Of a DNA stretch of 64,000 bases, positions 32,291 to 43,740 are shown one piece after another (position 1 is the stretch's first letter; each line of letters opens with the position of its first letter). Location: positions 71,695,501-71,759,500 of the forward strand of contig NC_134534.1 of the NCBI RefSeq assembly GCF_050624435.1, given 5' to 3'. The notes below the pieces were generated by a model. The model was not told where the DNA came from. It saw nothing but the letters and a program-made list of their open reading frames with translations, and did no database searches. The position numbers and the translations under genes are program-made. The DNA comes from Tenrec ecaudatus (lineage: Eukaryota > Chordata > Mammalia > Afrosoricida > Tenrecidae).

Positions 32291-32460
32291 CCGCACACTA
32301 AGAGCCAAACCAACACCTCGCTGCATGGAGTTGGGGCCACTTTTATACGCTCTGGGAAACCACAGGACTGTGGAACGCCCTTTGCTGAGAACCATGGTCG
32401 CTGTGTTACAGTTCTGGATACCACGCATGATCTCCCAGTTCTTACTGGACCGTTAGGTCC

Positions 32461-33060
32461 TAAGAAGAACCAAAAAAATTAAAACACTTCTGAAATCCAG
32501 GATAGAGAGATATATAGAGATGGTAACTGAATGGGGCATGGCAGGGGAGAAGAGTGGAAATGAGGCGCAAACAATGAGCATGAGAAGAAAATGTTCTGAA
32601 ACTGATTGTATACATTTTCTTGATATGATTGAATGATTACTTTTTTTCTCTATCATTTTATTGGGGGCTTGGACAACTCTAATCACAATCCATACATACA
32701 TCCCTTGTGTCAAGCACATTTGTATATTTGTTGCCATCATCATTCTCAAAACATTTGCTTTCTACTTAGCCCTTGATATCAGCTCCTCGTTTTCCCCTCC
32801 CTCCCCCACCTCCCTCCCTCCCTCATGAACCTTTAATAATTTATAAATTATTATTATTTTGTCATGCCTTTCACTGTCTAATGTCTCCCTTCACCTACTT
32901 GTCTGTCCCCCAGGGGGGCGGTTATATGTAGATCATTGTTATCAGTTTCTCCTTTCTCCCCCACCTTCCCCTTACCCTCCTGGTATTGTTACTCTGTGAA
33001 TGATGAAATTTTATGATATACTAAGTTTATGCCAATAAAACTATTTAAAACTTTTCTTAA
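32461..33060 (+). mobile_element. L1 3' end split by another L1 3' end
   Basis: Left part 'gaaatgaggcgcaaacaatg', 'gttctgaaactgattgtata', 'cttgatatgattgaatgatt'; right part 'tatgccaataaaactattta'. Together they give the second L1 3' family of the window (ending ..ccaataaaac..). Interrupted at 32638-32996. Confidence 0.65.
32638..32996 (-). mobile_element. L1-type 3' end nested in the previous one
   Basis: 'atcattttattgggggcttg', 'gtcaagcacatttgtatatt', 'atttataaattattattatt' and 'ggggcggttatatgtagatc' are the first L1 family in antisense. Flanked by tgaatgat at 32630-32637 and 32997-33004, a short duplication. Confidence 0.75.
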
Positions 33061-33075
33061 AAAATTTAAAAACTT

Positions 33076-33198
33076 AACTGCCATCAAGTCAATTCTGACC
33101 CATAGTGACCCTGTGGGACAGAATAGAACTACCCGTGTGAGTTTGAACTGCTGACCTCGTGGTTAATAACCCAAAGCATAACCCACTCTCCCAAAGCA
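33076..33198 (-). mobile_element. AfroSINE
   Basis: 'aactgccatcaagtcaattc', 'gtgggacagaatagaactac' and 'gaactgctgacctcgtggtt'. Confidence 0.8.
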
Positions 33199-33199
33199 C

Positions 33200-33360
33200 A
33201 ATGGTTTCTTGGGGGGTGTTAGAGGGAAATGGGGAGCTAAAAGGTTGAGTCAAGATTGAAGAAAATGTTCTAACACTGATTGTGGTGATGATTGTACAAC
33301 TCTTCTTGATGTGATTCAACTATTGAATTGAATTACATGGCAATGAACTGTTGGGGGGGA
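33200..33360 (+). mobile_element. L1 3' end fragment, second family
   Basis: 'aaaatgttctaacactgatt', 'gtacaactcttcttgatgtg' and 'attacatggcaatgaactgt' match 32461-33060. Confidence 0.6.
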
Positions 33361-33975
33361 AATTGTTCTCAAAATTCAAAATTCAACATCCCCTCCCTTG
33401 CAGTAAAAATTCCTTTTAAACTTAAATAGTAGGGATATTCCAATTCAAGAAGGGGGCAAGGAAGGCCATTTAGATAAGCAATGCAGCATGAGGCCTCAGG
33501 GGAGGGTGGTCTGAGACAATGATCTAATAACCCCTTAGAGAAATGTACATTTCAATAGTTTCATGTGAAACCTGCCTCTTTTATCACCTTGTCTGAGGTC
33601 CTGTGATAATTGCAAAACCTGCTAATTATTTTCTGTGATCATCTTAAATTTTTTTCCCTATAGTTTAAAGTATGTAACTTGCTTGACTTTCACTGAATTT
33701 CTAAGCAGTTTGGAAGTAGCAAACCCCACTGTTTTCTTCTGTTTTTCACTCGCCGAAATAAACTCAGAGTTTCTTAAAATATATATAGATATAAGAATCA
33801 CAGATATATTCCACTGAGTCTTGGTTTCCCATTCTCCAAATTGGATATATTGGGATTTTTTAAATGGAGTAACCATAAAAAGTATTTTCTAATCCTAATT
33901 CAGTAAACGGGAGAAGGAAATACAATCAAAAGTTGGCACTCAAGTGTAAAAGAACTTCCCGCTAGCTACACACAT
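33361..33975. other. Unique AT-rich sequence
   Basis: No repeat or gene recognised. Confidence 0.45.
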
Positions 33976-33979
33976 AACC

Positions 33980-34133
33980 CAAACTCACTGCCCTCACTGT
34001 CAGTTTAGACCCATAGCAACCCTGTAGGACAGAGGCGGGTCTCTGAGCGTGTCAATTGTTATGGGAGCAGAGAGCTGCAGGTGGTGGGTGCAAACTGTTG
34101 ACCTTGAGGTTAGCAGCTCCACATGCAATCCAC
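33980..34133 (-). mobile_element. AfroSINE
   Basis: 'aaactcactgccctcactgt', 'catagcaaccctgtaggaca' and 'ttgaccttgaggttagcagc'. Confidence 0.75.
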
Positions 34134-34375
34134 CTTCTTCTAGGCAGAGAAAAGGAACATACTGTCAATTTTAATCTTAAGGAGTAATTATAATGTCCAA
34201 TAAAATAAAATCGGGATTTAATACAGAAAGACCTCATTTGAAAAGATTATAGCAAGGGGAAGGGGCAGGGAGTATTGGAATAGCAACAGTGCTTTGCCTT
34301 TTTCTTTGGCTTGGATTTGCCCTATTTAAAATTAATAAACTGCATCTGAATCTGACACCCACTTTCTCCTCTACA

Positions 34376-34564
34376 GGGAGCCCTGGTGGTGTAGTGGTTA
34401 TTTACTGGGCTTCGACCTCCATGGTGTGTAGTTTGAAACCACCAGCAGCTTTGTGGAAACAAACTGTTACAGTCTTGGAAACCCACAAGGGGGGTCAGTA
34501 TAACAGCATTGACTTTGTAGCAGTGAATTTGGTTTGGCTTGGGTTTGTTTTGTTTTGTTTTTCC
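34376..34564 (+). mobile_element. AfroSINE with intact target duplication
   Basis: Head 'gggagccctggtggtgtagt' is near consensus; the tail is a (GTTTT)-rich run. Flanked by perfect 10-bp copies of ctcctctaca (34366-34375 and 34565-34574). It lies 8 bp beyond the stop codon of the RPL12 pseudogene. Confidence 0.9.
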
Positions 34565-34581
34565 CTCCTCTACAACAGCTC

Positions 34582-34978
34582 TTAACTAGCTGGGAATTCC
34601 ACCACCACTGATGTCATGAGAGTGGTGGCCGTCAACATTGCAGCCCACAGACTGAATGGTCCCCAGAATCTCTTTTAATAGTTCTCTGCCAAAGATTAGT
34701 GGCGCATCCATTGAGAGTTGATGACAATTTCAGCAAAAGTGCTATTTCCATTTTTCCTCTGGTGGTTCCTTGAGGCATTGATAATCAGGGCAGAGGTAGA
34801 AGGCAGGACCTCAATCTGGACCTGTTCTAAATGGTCAGTTTCACAGACCTTAATCCATAGACCCTTTTAGTCCCAGTTGCCTTGGCAATGTTGGCACCAT
34901 AGTAGAGATAGCTGGTGGTGGATGAAGCCGGATGCAGACCAACCAAAAAAATTGCACCTAGGCCTCCTCCAAGCCAAT
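34582..34978 (-). pseudogene. RPL12: RPL12 processed pseudogene (ribosomal protein uL11)
   Basis: Translating the minus strand gives broken pieces of ribosomal protein L12. The C-terminal part reads [18 protein letters not shown] in place of the parental [19 protein letters not shown], and the end reads VEFPAS followed by a stop at 34584-34582. Upstream, 'attgaggtcctgccttctac' and 'aaggaaccaccagag' match the middle of the gene, and 'cattgccaaggcaactggg' matches its N-terminal half. Deletions (about 30 bp in the central Lys-rich part, about 6 bp before KEILG, and about 17 bp near the end) and several frameshifts abolish coding. No introns are present where the parent gene has them, so it is a retrocopy. 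The first 35 or so codons are not recognisable. RPL12 makes many processed pseudogenes in mammals; function is not expected. Confidence 0.93.
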
Positions 34979-34979
34979 T

Positions 34980-35525
34980 AATTTAGTTGTCTCTTGAGAG
35001 GTTGCCTTTACAAAATAAAACCATTAGTCTAGAAGTAGACCAGTCATTTCTAATCACAAATGTCATCAGACACCTCCCTTCCTTCCTTCATCCCTTTTCA
35101 CCACTAGGACACCCTTCCAGATAATACTAGACATTTATCACTGTTGCTAACTAATTATTCACATCATTATTTGTTTAAAGTATTCCTCCCCACCAGGCTT
35201 GTATTATAGCTTAAGTTCTGATTACTAGTGTTTTGGAAGGGTACAGTTTATAATGGGAACCCTAAATCTACTTTTTAGTACCCACAGAGATTCAGCCCCA
35301 TTTAATTCTATTAACCATTGACTGACAATGACAAAAACTTTGTCCTCCAGCAGATTGTGTTTGAAAGTGCAATCCTATCACTTCCCTAACCAGATCAGGG
35401 AGGTGCAACCAAACCCTCAGGGACTTCCCTGGGGTGCCCAGGAAGGAAATTGTGGTACTGGTATCCTATAGTCACTAGTCGTGCTCTAACTGCCTCAGTT
35501 GGAAGACCTTGAACTAATATTGTAA
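34980..35525. other. Unique sequence
   Basis: No family recognised. Confidence 0.45.
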
Positions 35526-35526
35526 A

Positions 35527-35529
35527 TTT

Positions 35530-35565
<36 letters not shown>

Positions 35566-35566
35566 T
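35527..35566. repeat. (TTTC)n microsatellite
   Basis: About ten uninterrupted CTTT units followed by AATT. Confidence 0.95.
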
Positions 35567-35574
35567 AATTAGTT

Positions 35575-36655
35575 GGGATCTAAAACATATAGCACATCAT
35601 TGTATATTTCAATCACATCAAGTAGAATTGTACTATTGGTACCACAATCCGTTTCCAACCATTCTTTTTCTACCTGGACTCTTTGACATCATCTCTCTTT
35701 TACTCCACCCCCACTACTGAACTTCTCCCGTCTGAACTCTTTCTTCTACTTGCTGTCCCTATAGGTTCATCAGTCCTGGGTTTCCTATACTGAAACACAG
35801 GAAAACAGAGCACAACTTCAAGAGGCTCACCTCCCTTGACATAATACCTCTGATATACATTTTACTATGAGTGAAGAAAAACCAAACAAAACAATACAAA
35901 CCAAAATTATAGAGACCCTTTGGGGAAATTATAATTGTCAATTTTCTAATGTGCAATAGTAGACATATCCCAATCCAGGTCCTTTTCCTGCTCACACAAG
36001 CCCATCTCCAACTGTGATGGATTGATCTGCTGCCAGTGATGATTTGTGGATTTCCTTTGTTCTCTGTGTCCTGGGAATCCTTGGAGACTGTATGGCCTTA
36101 CGCTGATGATCTCCTTCATTTAGATTATTTGGGTTTTGCCTTTGTCTTTCTTGTCTTTGTCTTGTTTAAGACTTAATAAATGGGTCTCTATAACTTATAT
36201 TTTCTTTTTATATCAAGTTATATTTTAATAACAGTGTTAGAGAAACATATTTAATACTTTGGTAATTTTCAAGGTGTATTATTATAGCAGTGGCTTATGT
36301 ATTTTCTGTATCCTAGATTGTACTTTTTTTTACCAGTGTATCTATGCACTCTCTATGTAACAATCTGTTTTTTCTTATGTGCACCTGTCTGTATAACTGT
36401 TTATCTGTACACATGTCTTATTTTTGTTCATTTCTTATCTTTCCCTTCTTCCCTTCCACCCCTGTCTCCAGTCTTCCTTGTACCCATCAAAGTCTGCTTC
36501 TCTTGATATGAAAAGCGTTTTTCCTGATTCTTTCTTTTATAATAATGGTCTCAGTATTTGTCTTTATGGGGCTATCTTTGCTGAGGACAGTGGCTTCCAT
36601 ATTCATTTCTGTCAGATGTTTGATAGCTTCATCACTACTCTTCAAACCTTAAATC
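35575..36655 (-). mobile_element. L1 3' UTR, antisense
   Basis: 'tgtatatttcaatcacatca' and 'gtagaattgtactattggta' are the complement of the second L1 3' family (..tgtacaa..tgatgtgattga..). The block leads into ORF2 sequence at 37040, suggesting one minus-strand L1 about 2.7 kb long. Confidence 0.55.
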
Positions 36656-36815
36656 AGAAGGGAGGGAACTAAGAGGAGCCGATCCCAAGGGCTCTATAGA
36701 AAGTAAATGTCTAGAAAAGAATGATGGCAACATATGTACAAATATGCTTGGTACAACTGACACATGGATTGTTTAAATAGTTGGAAGAGTCCCCAATAAA
36801 ATGATCTTTTAATTT
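36656..36815 (+). mobile_element. L1-type 3' end inserted in the antisense L1
   Basis: 'aagaggagccgatcccaagg', 'gatggcaacatatgtacaaa' and 'gtccccaataaaatgatctt' are the terminal part of the first family. Confidence 0.8.
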
Positions 36816-36829
36816 AAAAAATCGAAAAT

Positions 36830-37024
36830 CAAACGCACTGCCAACAAGCCATTTGACTCATGATGGCCATGTAGGACAGGTTAAATCTTGCCTGTGGGTT
36901 TCTGAGACCGTAACTTTATGGAAATAGAGAGATTCCTCTTTCTCCTGCAGAGCATTTGATGGCTTTGAACTGCTGATCTTGTAGTTAGCAGCCCAGAGTA
37001 TAACCACTACCCCATTGGGGCTCC
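36830..37024 (-). mobile_element. AfroSINE, full length
   Basis: 'tgatggccatgtaggacagg', 'cctgtgggtttctgagaccg' and 'aaccactaccccattggggc'. Confidence 0.8.
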
Positions 37025-37764
37025 TCATTCTTTAGGGATGTTTAATAATCCATTTTAAGTATTTACCAACATTTATTTATCCATTCTTCCACAAACTGGC
37101 ATTTTGGTTATTTCCATCTTTTTGCTATTGTGGATAGCTCTGAGATAAACATGAGTATGAATCTATAGTTGTGTTTTGTTCTTTATTTATTTGGGGTATG
37201 TTCTGGTGAGAGAGATTGCTGGGTCGTGTGCTATTTCTAGTCCCGTTTGTTTAAGTTTTACATGGTGGTTGTAAAATTTTGCAATCCCACCAGCAGTATC
37301 AGGGCTCTGATATGCCTACATCCTCTCCAGCGTTTGCTATTTTCTAGTGTGTGAGTTTGTTTGTTTTTTAGTTTTGCTATTAGTGCTGTCGTGCCGTGCT
37401 ATCTCATCATTGCTTTAACTTGCCTTTCTTTTATAGTTAGGAATTGCTCTTCACATGATTGCTGGCTGCCTGGGTGTAGTATTTAGTGAATTGTCTATTC
37501 ATTCCTTTGACCGTTTTTAAGTGAATGAGTCATGTTCATCAAGCTGTTGCAGTGTCTATCGATTTTAGAGATTAGCCCTTTATCTGAGATATCATTGCCA
37601 AGTATTTTTCCCCAATCTGTCGTTTTGACTTTTTGTTCTTTTGAAGAAGTCTTTTGATAGACACAAATGTGTTTTTTAAGGAGGTCTAGTCCTCCATGAC
37701 TTTTGCAGTGTCGGTGTTTTTCATTATGTTGGTGTATGTATGCCTTGTATTAGGGAACCTAAGA

Positions 37765-37962
37765 GGAGGATTTTTGATGTAGTGCCTTACACATTGGGCT
37801 GTTAACCACCAGGCCAGCAGTTCTAAACCACTCATGGCTCCACAGGAGCAATGAGGCTTTCTGCACTCATAAAGATTTACCCATTGGGGAAGTTCTATTC
37901 TGTCCTACAGAGTTATTATGAGTAGAAATCAACTCGATGACAGTGAGCTGAGTGTTAGTTGG
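37765..37962 (+). mobile_element. AfroSINE inside L1
   Basis: 'tgtagtgccttacacattgg', 'ccaggccagcagttctaaac' and 'aatcaactcgatgacagtga'. Younger than the L1 it splits. Confidence 0.8.
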
Positions 37963-38127
37963 GGCCTTTTAGTTGTTCATATGTTTTCAATGATGATGTT
38001 TATAGTTCTAGGGTAAATATTTAATCCATCTTGAGTTCATGTTTGTATGTGGTGTGAGGTGCATTTGTAGATTTCAAATGTAGATTCAATTTTGCCAGAC
38101 CCATTTGTTGAAAGGGTGGATGAAAAG

Positions 38128-38235
38128 GCTGTCTACTCCCCTAGGCAGTCTGGAGACCCCACAGGGGCAGCTCTATCCTATCCTACAGGGTCTCTGTAAG
38201 TCGGAATGGACTTGATGGCAGAGTGGTTTATTGAA
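38128..38235 (+). mobile_element. AfroSINE 3' half inside L1
   Basis: 'cagtctggagaccccacagg', 'ctatcctacagggtctctgt' and 'ggaatggacttgatggcaga'. Confidence 0.8.
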
Positions 38236-38319
38236 AATACTACCTATTCCTCTTTTAACGCCTTTCAGCACTTTATCAAAAGTTAAGTTTCTTGGTTTTA
38301 TTTTTAGCTTCTGTTTTAG

Positions 38320-39720
38320 GGTCCTACAACCCCAGATCTCAAATATAATTGAAGGAGAACATTTCTTAAGTTTTCAAGAAGACAAAGCACCACCTGTCTG
38401 TTGGTTTGTCATACGCTGATGACTTGCATGTTGCTGTAATTCTGGAAAAGATGTTACTAGTGTATCAAGTGTTATCGGGATTACCCAAAGTGAACAGGTT
38501 TCAGCAGAGCTTCCAGACAAAGAAAAAAGAACCAGCTGTCCATATTGGATGAAGTAGTCACTGAAAGCCTTATTCCTAGAATCAAACCATGATCAGATAC
38601 TGAAGGCCTAGTGTGTGGAAGCAGAACACTGTGAGAGATAGTGCCAGAGGATAGGCCCCTAGGGTCAGAAGGCCCTCAAACTGTGACAAAGGAGGAGCTT
38701 CCTTCTCAGAGTCTATCATGGTATCACCAGAGGATGGAACCCTGTGAGAGTAAAGCCTTTGGGATCTTCATTTGCAGAGAATACCAGAAAGATGTTTCCT
38801 TGTGTTTTATTGAGTATGCAAAGGTTTTAGACTTTAGATCTTAGGCATTAGACTGTGGGAATCATGAAAAAGCATGGATAGCTTTGAGAAGAATGGAAAT
38901 TTCAGAACACTTCATTATGCTCATGAGAAACTTGAACATGCATCACTCAAGAGGCAGTTCAGTGAACAGAACATGGTTTAAACACATGGTTTAAATTCAG
39001 GAAAGGTTTGCATCAGGGATGTATCCTCTCACCATACTTATTCAATCAGTATGCTGAGCAAATAACCAGAGAAGGTGGATTGTGTGAAGAAGAATGCAGT
39101 ATCAGGATCGGAAGAAAGCTTACGAACAGCCAGCGCTATGCAGGTGACACCACGTTGCTTGCTGAAAGTAAGGAGAATCTGAAGCACGTGCTGATGATCA
39201 AGGATGACAGCCTTCAGTATGCAGCCACCTCAGTGAAACGAAGACCGAAATCCTCACAACCGCACCAATAGGTGACGTCATGATAAATGGAGACGAGGTT
39301 GACGTTGTCAAGGATTTTGTCTTGCTTGCATCCGCTAACAAGGCTCATGAAAGCAGCAGTCTAGAGATCAAAGGAAGACTTTCGTTGGTAAATCTGCACA
39401 AGACCTCTTCAGAGTGTTGAAAAGGATTGCCTGCCAAAAGGACAAAGTATGGCCAGAATGCTCGTTAAGGGACAGAATGGTAAGACTTCTTCTAATGTAC
39501 TTTGGACATGTTATCAAGACAGCCAGTACTTGCATAAGGACATCATGCTTGCTAATGGAAAAGGGCAGCAAAAAGGAAGAGGGTCCTCAATGCAATGGAT
39601 TGACAGTGGCTGCAACATTGGGCTCAAGTGTCTGAGTAACTAAGGATGTCACAGGACTGGACAGTGCTTCTGTTGTCTGTAGGGTGGCTATGCGTTGGAA
39701 CCAAGTTGATGGCATCTAAC
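38320..39720 (+). mobile_element. BovB, internally deleted, best-preserved copy
   Basis: 38390-38760 is the region upstream of the ORF ('gctgatgacttgcatgttgc', 'caggtttcagcagagcttcc'). After a jump past the AP-endonuclease part, RT sequence resumes at about 38780 ('ttgtgttttattgagtatgc'). At 39008-39271 the frame reads HQGCILSPYLFNQYAEQI and later RYAGDTTLLAES, that is RT motif 4 and the YADD box with the first Asp changed to Gly. 39395-39720 is the C-terminal region (LLMYFGHV) and the tail 'gttgatggcatctaaccata'. Stops, frameshifts and the lost catalytic Asp make it inactive. Confidence 0.88.
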
Positions 39721-40130
39721 CATAGCATTCAGGATAACAAGACCAAGACACATCACCTGCATCAGGGAGACTACAAGAACAAGGTCATAATGGCATGCAA
39801 GGGCTTACAGAAATTTGGAGGCCAAAGGAAGTGGTCACAGAAACATGATTGGTGGATGATCGATACACCACAGTTGTAGATGTACAAGTGGAAGTGGGAT
39901 CATGATTGGAACACACATTATGGTAGGCAGAAGAGCTTACAAAACTGATCTAGAGTCTCAATATGGCAATCTCTATCAAGAACACACCCAGCCAAGTTCC
40001 TGAAGGAGAATGCCTGTCCTTGGGCTGCTGAGGGGAGTGGTGGCAATCCACTTTCTAATACACTCTACCTGAGGGCAGGACGTTTCACATTCCTGATTAA
40101 TGGTCAGAAAGAATTCAATGGTGGTTTAAT
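39721..40130. other. Unassigned sequence
   Basis: Not recognised. Contains a 77-codon frame crossing the BovB tail, with no family. Confidence 0.4.
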
Positions 40131-40136
40131 CCAAGC

Positions 40137-40230
40137 TTGTTGTTAGGTGTCATCCAGTCAGTTCCAACCCATAGTGACCCTGTGCACAACAGAATGAAAC
40201 ACTTCATGCTCCTGCACCACCTTACAATTA
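40137..40230 (-). mobile_element. BovB/RTE tail
   Basis: 'gttgttaggtgtcatccagt', 'accctgtgcacaacagaatg' and 'atgctcctgcaccaccttac'. Confidence 0.8.
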
Positions 40231-40796
40231 ATTATTCCTATGCCTAATCCATGCTCAGACTCTGCAAATAGAGTTTGCACTGTTAACCTCAGCCTTCTTT
40301 GAACCTGGAGATCAGGAGTTCAGCTCCGATACAGTCACAATATTAAATTTTGTGTAGGGATTCATAAGCTTTCATTTTTATAATCACAAATGAAGAAGGC
40401 CTGCTCTGGAAGTCAGAGAGGAGTTCCCGAGTGTAGTGTAAATCAGACAGGGTTGCGTCCGCACAGGGCTAAGGAGGCTACATGAAGCAAAGTTTGGATT
40501 GGCTGACGTGCATTTTCTTTCCTTATTTGGAATCACAAGGAACTTTTGAACTAGGTTAAGCTGAGCAGGTAAGTCCTAATTCACTAGTGTAGGTTTCCAT
40601 TTCTGGGGGGATTCATTGATTGATTTGGGTGAGTTTCCGCTCCTGAGGAAGTCAGGTATTTATATTATGAAAAAAAAGACAAGAGTTTTAATTCTCATGA
40701 AATTCAGATTTCTTGGTTCCAAGGAGGTTGATGTGACCCGCCCAAGCTATAGTCCTGAGATGATCTGTGGGCCTTGAACCTTTAAAATACTGGTCT

Positions 40797-40852
40797 CTTA
40801 TAAGAGCTGTAAGAGCCCCCAATAAAATGATTTATTAAAATAAAATTTTAAA
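40797..40852 (+). mobile_element. L1-type 3' terminus, about 55 bp
   Basis: 'tataagagctgtaagagccc' and 'ccaataaaatgatttattaa'. Another extremely short copy. Confidence 0.75.
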
Positions 40853-42240
40853 AGATTACTGGTCTCCTGTAGAAATTACAATCAATGTCATAAAGGAAGC
40901 TTTGTATGAATTGTTGAATAGAAAACCGATCTCTTGTGCACACACCTAATTCACAATAAAGATAAAAATTATTACAAAAAGAATATGAACAGGGCACTAA
41001 GAACATTGGTTGTACCTCCCTATCAACTGTCTCAATACTAGCAATTAACAAATGCTCAGTAAAGAAAATTGGTTGGGGAAAAAAACGGGGGGTATTATTT
41101 TGTAAACTTTCATCCACATTAAAACAAGTTAAAAAAAGGCAGGGGGTGGGGGAATCCTTTCTCCCCAAATTACCTTAAATCAATTAGTCATGACTATTTT
41201 TGTCTTAGGCGTTGTACTCTTTTGAAAATTCCAATTGAAGAAGCAGAAACTCCAAGGTTAAACTAGAAGCTACAATTTGGAGTAAACTGTTAGTACATTA
41301 AACACTGCCCTGGCCCATTTCCAAGGCGATGTTGACTACACGAGGTATAAACAGCTTTGGGAAGCCTTCGGAACATTCTTGACTCTCTAGGCAAAATGTT
41401 CCCCCGATTTGCATATCATATTAAAGAAACTCCACTGCTGCTATTTCCTTGATAGGAGTTTTATTTTAACACAGGACATAGAAGCTAGCGCAGTTCAGTT
41501 TGGTGAACTGGGCTTTCTTGTCTCTGGTTCTGCCTTGGACCTAATTGAATCCTGCTAGCACAATGGGTAATCACTTCCACCTCACTCAAATCTTTAGTAA
41601 AGTCCACTTACCAAATAAACTGCCTCCTGGGAGTGGGTGGTGGTGGTAATGATGCCTGTACGTGTGTGTGAAAACTGGCAAAGAGTTGAGTGTGAAGATG
41701 CACTGTCACAAAACTCATGAGGCACTAAGATAGCACATAAACTTTGGAAATAAAAATTTGAAGCCAGAGATGACCTTGAGAATGTAGGAAATCATCCATT
41801 GGGGGCGTGGCGCTGAGTGGGGCTAGGCAGGAGGCGGTGATTTGGTTTTATCTAGATCTCACAGAGCAGGTTAGGGTGCAAGTCACACTGAGTTTAAACA
41901 GCCACATGCTTTTCCCTCTGAACAAGATTCTGGAAAGGCACCTCTTGCTCCTCACTCTTTCTCTGGCTTTATTTACTGCTCCCCTTCCACCAGTTTGGGA
42001 TTTTGGGTCTAAAGGGATGGGGGGAAATAAAAGAAACAGGAGGAAAGTTGGGATGAGAGACCCTTATCCAGATAAGATTTCCCAAAATGTTTCTTTCTAC
42101 CTGCTTGTAAAGAGATAAATTGGTCATTTAATTTTTAAGAGATAATATGGTCATTTAAGGAGCTCTTCTAGTTTAGGAATGGCAGCGGGTCACACCCACC
42201 TGCCACTCCTTGGGGAAATGATGAGGCTGTGCTTAAGATT
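40853..42240. other. Unique stretch
   Basis: No repeat recognised over 1.4 kb. The 106- and 103-codon frames (40848-41168 minus, 41807-42118 plus) have no recognisable domain. Moderate-GC, unbroken sequence at 41290-41460 is a candidate for a conserved non-coding element. Confidence 0.4.
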
Positions 42241-42244
42241 TATA

Positions 42245-42369
42245 GCCTCATGTTTTGGAAATGTTGATGGCAACATATGTACAAAGATGCTTAAAACAAT
42301 TGAATGATGTATTGGATGGATTGTTAAAAGATTTGTGAGAGCCCCTGAATAAAATGATTAATTTTTTTT
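42245..42369 (+). mobile_element. L1-type 3' end
   Basis: 'gatggcaacatatgtacaaa' and 'cccctgaataaaatgattaa'. Its terminus supplied the target site of the next insertion. Confidence 0.75.
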
Positions 42370-42676
42370 GCTTCTTTTTTTTAATTTTAACAATTTATTG
42401 GGGCTCATACAATTCTTTTCACAGTTCATACATATACATACATCAATTGTATAAAGCACATCTGTACAGTCTTTGCCCTAATCATTTTTTTCTCTTTTCT
42501 TCTTTTACATTTTATTAGGGACTCATACAACTCTTACCACAAGCCATACATATTCATACATCAACTGTATAAAGCACATCCATACATTCCCTGCCCCAAT
42601 CATTCTCAAGGCATTTGCTCTCCACTTAAGCCCCTTGCATCAGGTCCTCTTTTTTTTTTTTTCCCCCTCCCTCCCC
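42370..42676 (-). mobile_element. Dimeric L1 3' end, copy 1
   Basis: Two successive 3' termini in antisense: 'caatttattggggctcatac' (42393) and 'cattttattagggactcata' (42508). Flanked by perfect 14-bp copies of gattaatttttttt (42356-42369 and 42677-42690), so the dimer moved as one unit. Confidence 0.9.
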
Positions 42677-42841
42677 GATTAATTTTTTTTAAAGTTTAAA
42701 AATAGCATGTAAATTTCAGTGGAATGAAAATTTTCTTTAAAAACTTAAGTCTGGTATATTAAATGATTTGTAATGTCTCACCGCAGAAAATCATAGTCTA
42801 TCTTATTGCATATATTAAAAATGAAGCTCGGGAAAAAAACA

Positions 42842-42940
42842 CAAAGATTTATAACCTCAGGCACACAACTCTTCTCTGTCCTATAGGGTCACTATGATTG
42901 GAATTGACTCAGTGGCAGTGAGCTTGGTTTTTTTTGGTTT
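42842..42940 (+). mobile_element. AfroSINE 3' half
   Basis: 'agatttataacctcaggcac', 'ctgtcctatagggtcactat' and 'ctcagtggcagtgagcttgg'. Confidence 0.8.
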
Positions 42941-42944
42941 ATGG

Positions 42945-43535
42945 TAATTCAGTGATATGAAGTATTTGGGGAAATGGCTCTCTTTACATAAGCAGCATGT
43001 CCTCTGCAGTTATAATTAACTGCAAATGGTTTTCTCCTTTATATGTACTTACTCAAGCAGATTTTTGTCATTTTGTAATTTCTTCCAACTCTACCTAGAG
43101 AGTAGTCTCTGAAACAAAATCCTATAAATATCTTTCCTGATGACTCAGAAGTGACCTGACAGAGATAAAATATCTGATATCTCATGGTATCTCATAAAGC
43201 ATAATATTCTTTACATTTACCTAGCCTTAGAACATTGCCAGAGGAAAGATTGTCCAGTCAGACTCAAATTATTAAAGCAGGTAATATTTTAATATGAAAA
43301 TAGGGTCTCTGCTTTTTGTTACAAAGGTGGACATCTCCGGGTGCCACCATTGACAAGGCGCTTGATTTCACTGGAACGCTCCTTTTCCCTGAGAGAAGGT
43401 TTTCAAACCTTCTGGCCAACTTCTGTCCACGTGGCCTAACATAGTCTAGTGTCTGAATAAAGAGAGAAGAGGGGCAGGAGTGCCTGAGCTGACAGTCGAC
43501 TATGCACTTGTTATATTCAGAGTAACCGTGGACTA
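42945..43535. other. Unique sequence
   Basis: Nothing recognised. Confidence 0.45.
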
Positions 43536-43538
43536 TTA

Positions 43539-43740
43539 AGGAGCCTGGTGGAGCATTGGCTAAACGCTAGGCTGATAACCGAAAGGCCGGCTGCTTGAAC
43601 CTCCCATTGCTCTATGGGAGAGATGTGCTGGTCTGTTTTCTTAAAGATTTCCAACCTGGGGCAGCCAATTGGGAAGTTGTACCCTTTGCGACAGGGTCAT
43701 GATGTGTTGGAATCAATATAGAAGTTTGGGTTTTGTTTTG
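43539..43740 (+). mobile_element. AfroSINE, full length
   Basis: 'aaggagcctggtggagcatt', 'taaacgctaggctgataacc', 'ccattgctctatgggagaga' and the tail 'ttgggttttgttttgtgg'. Confidence 0.85.

Larger units (their letters stand above)
37040..38330 (-). mobile_element. L1 ORF2 C-terminal region, antisense
   Basis: 'gctattgtggatagctctga', 'gagattgctgggtcgtgtgc', 'gcaatcccaccagcagtatc', 'acatcctctccagcgtttgc', 'gattagccctttatctgaga' and 'taatccatcttgagttcatg' are the well-known L1 ORF2 3' sequence in complement. Two AfroSINEs interrupt it. No intact frame. Confidence 0.88.

Noticed and set aside
31871..32428. 185-codon minus-strand open frame
   Set aside because: It crosses the SPIN element, its duplication and an AfroSINE. 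SPIN_NA has no coding capacity.
39008..39271. Possible active reverse transcriptase
   Set aside because: RT motifs are recognisable, but the YADD box reads YAGD, the endonuclease part is missing and frameshifts surround the frame.
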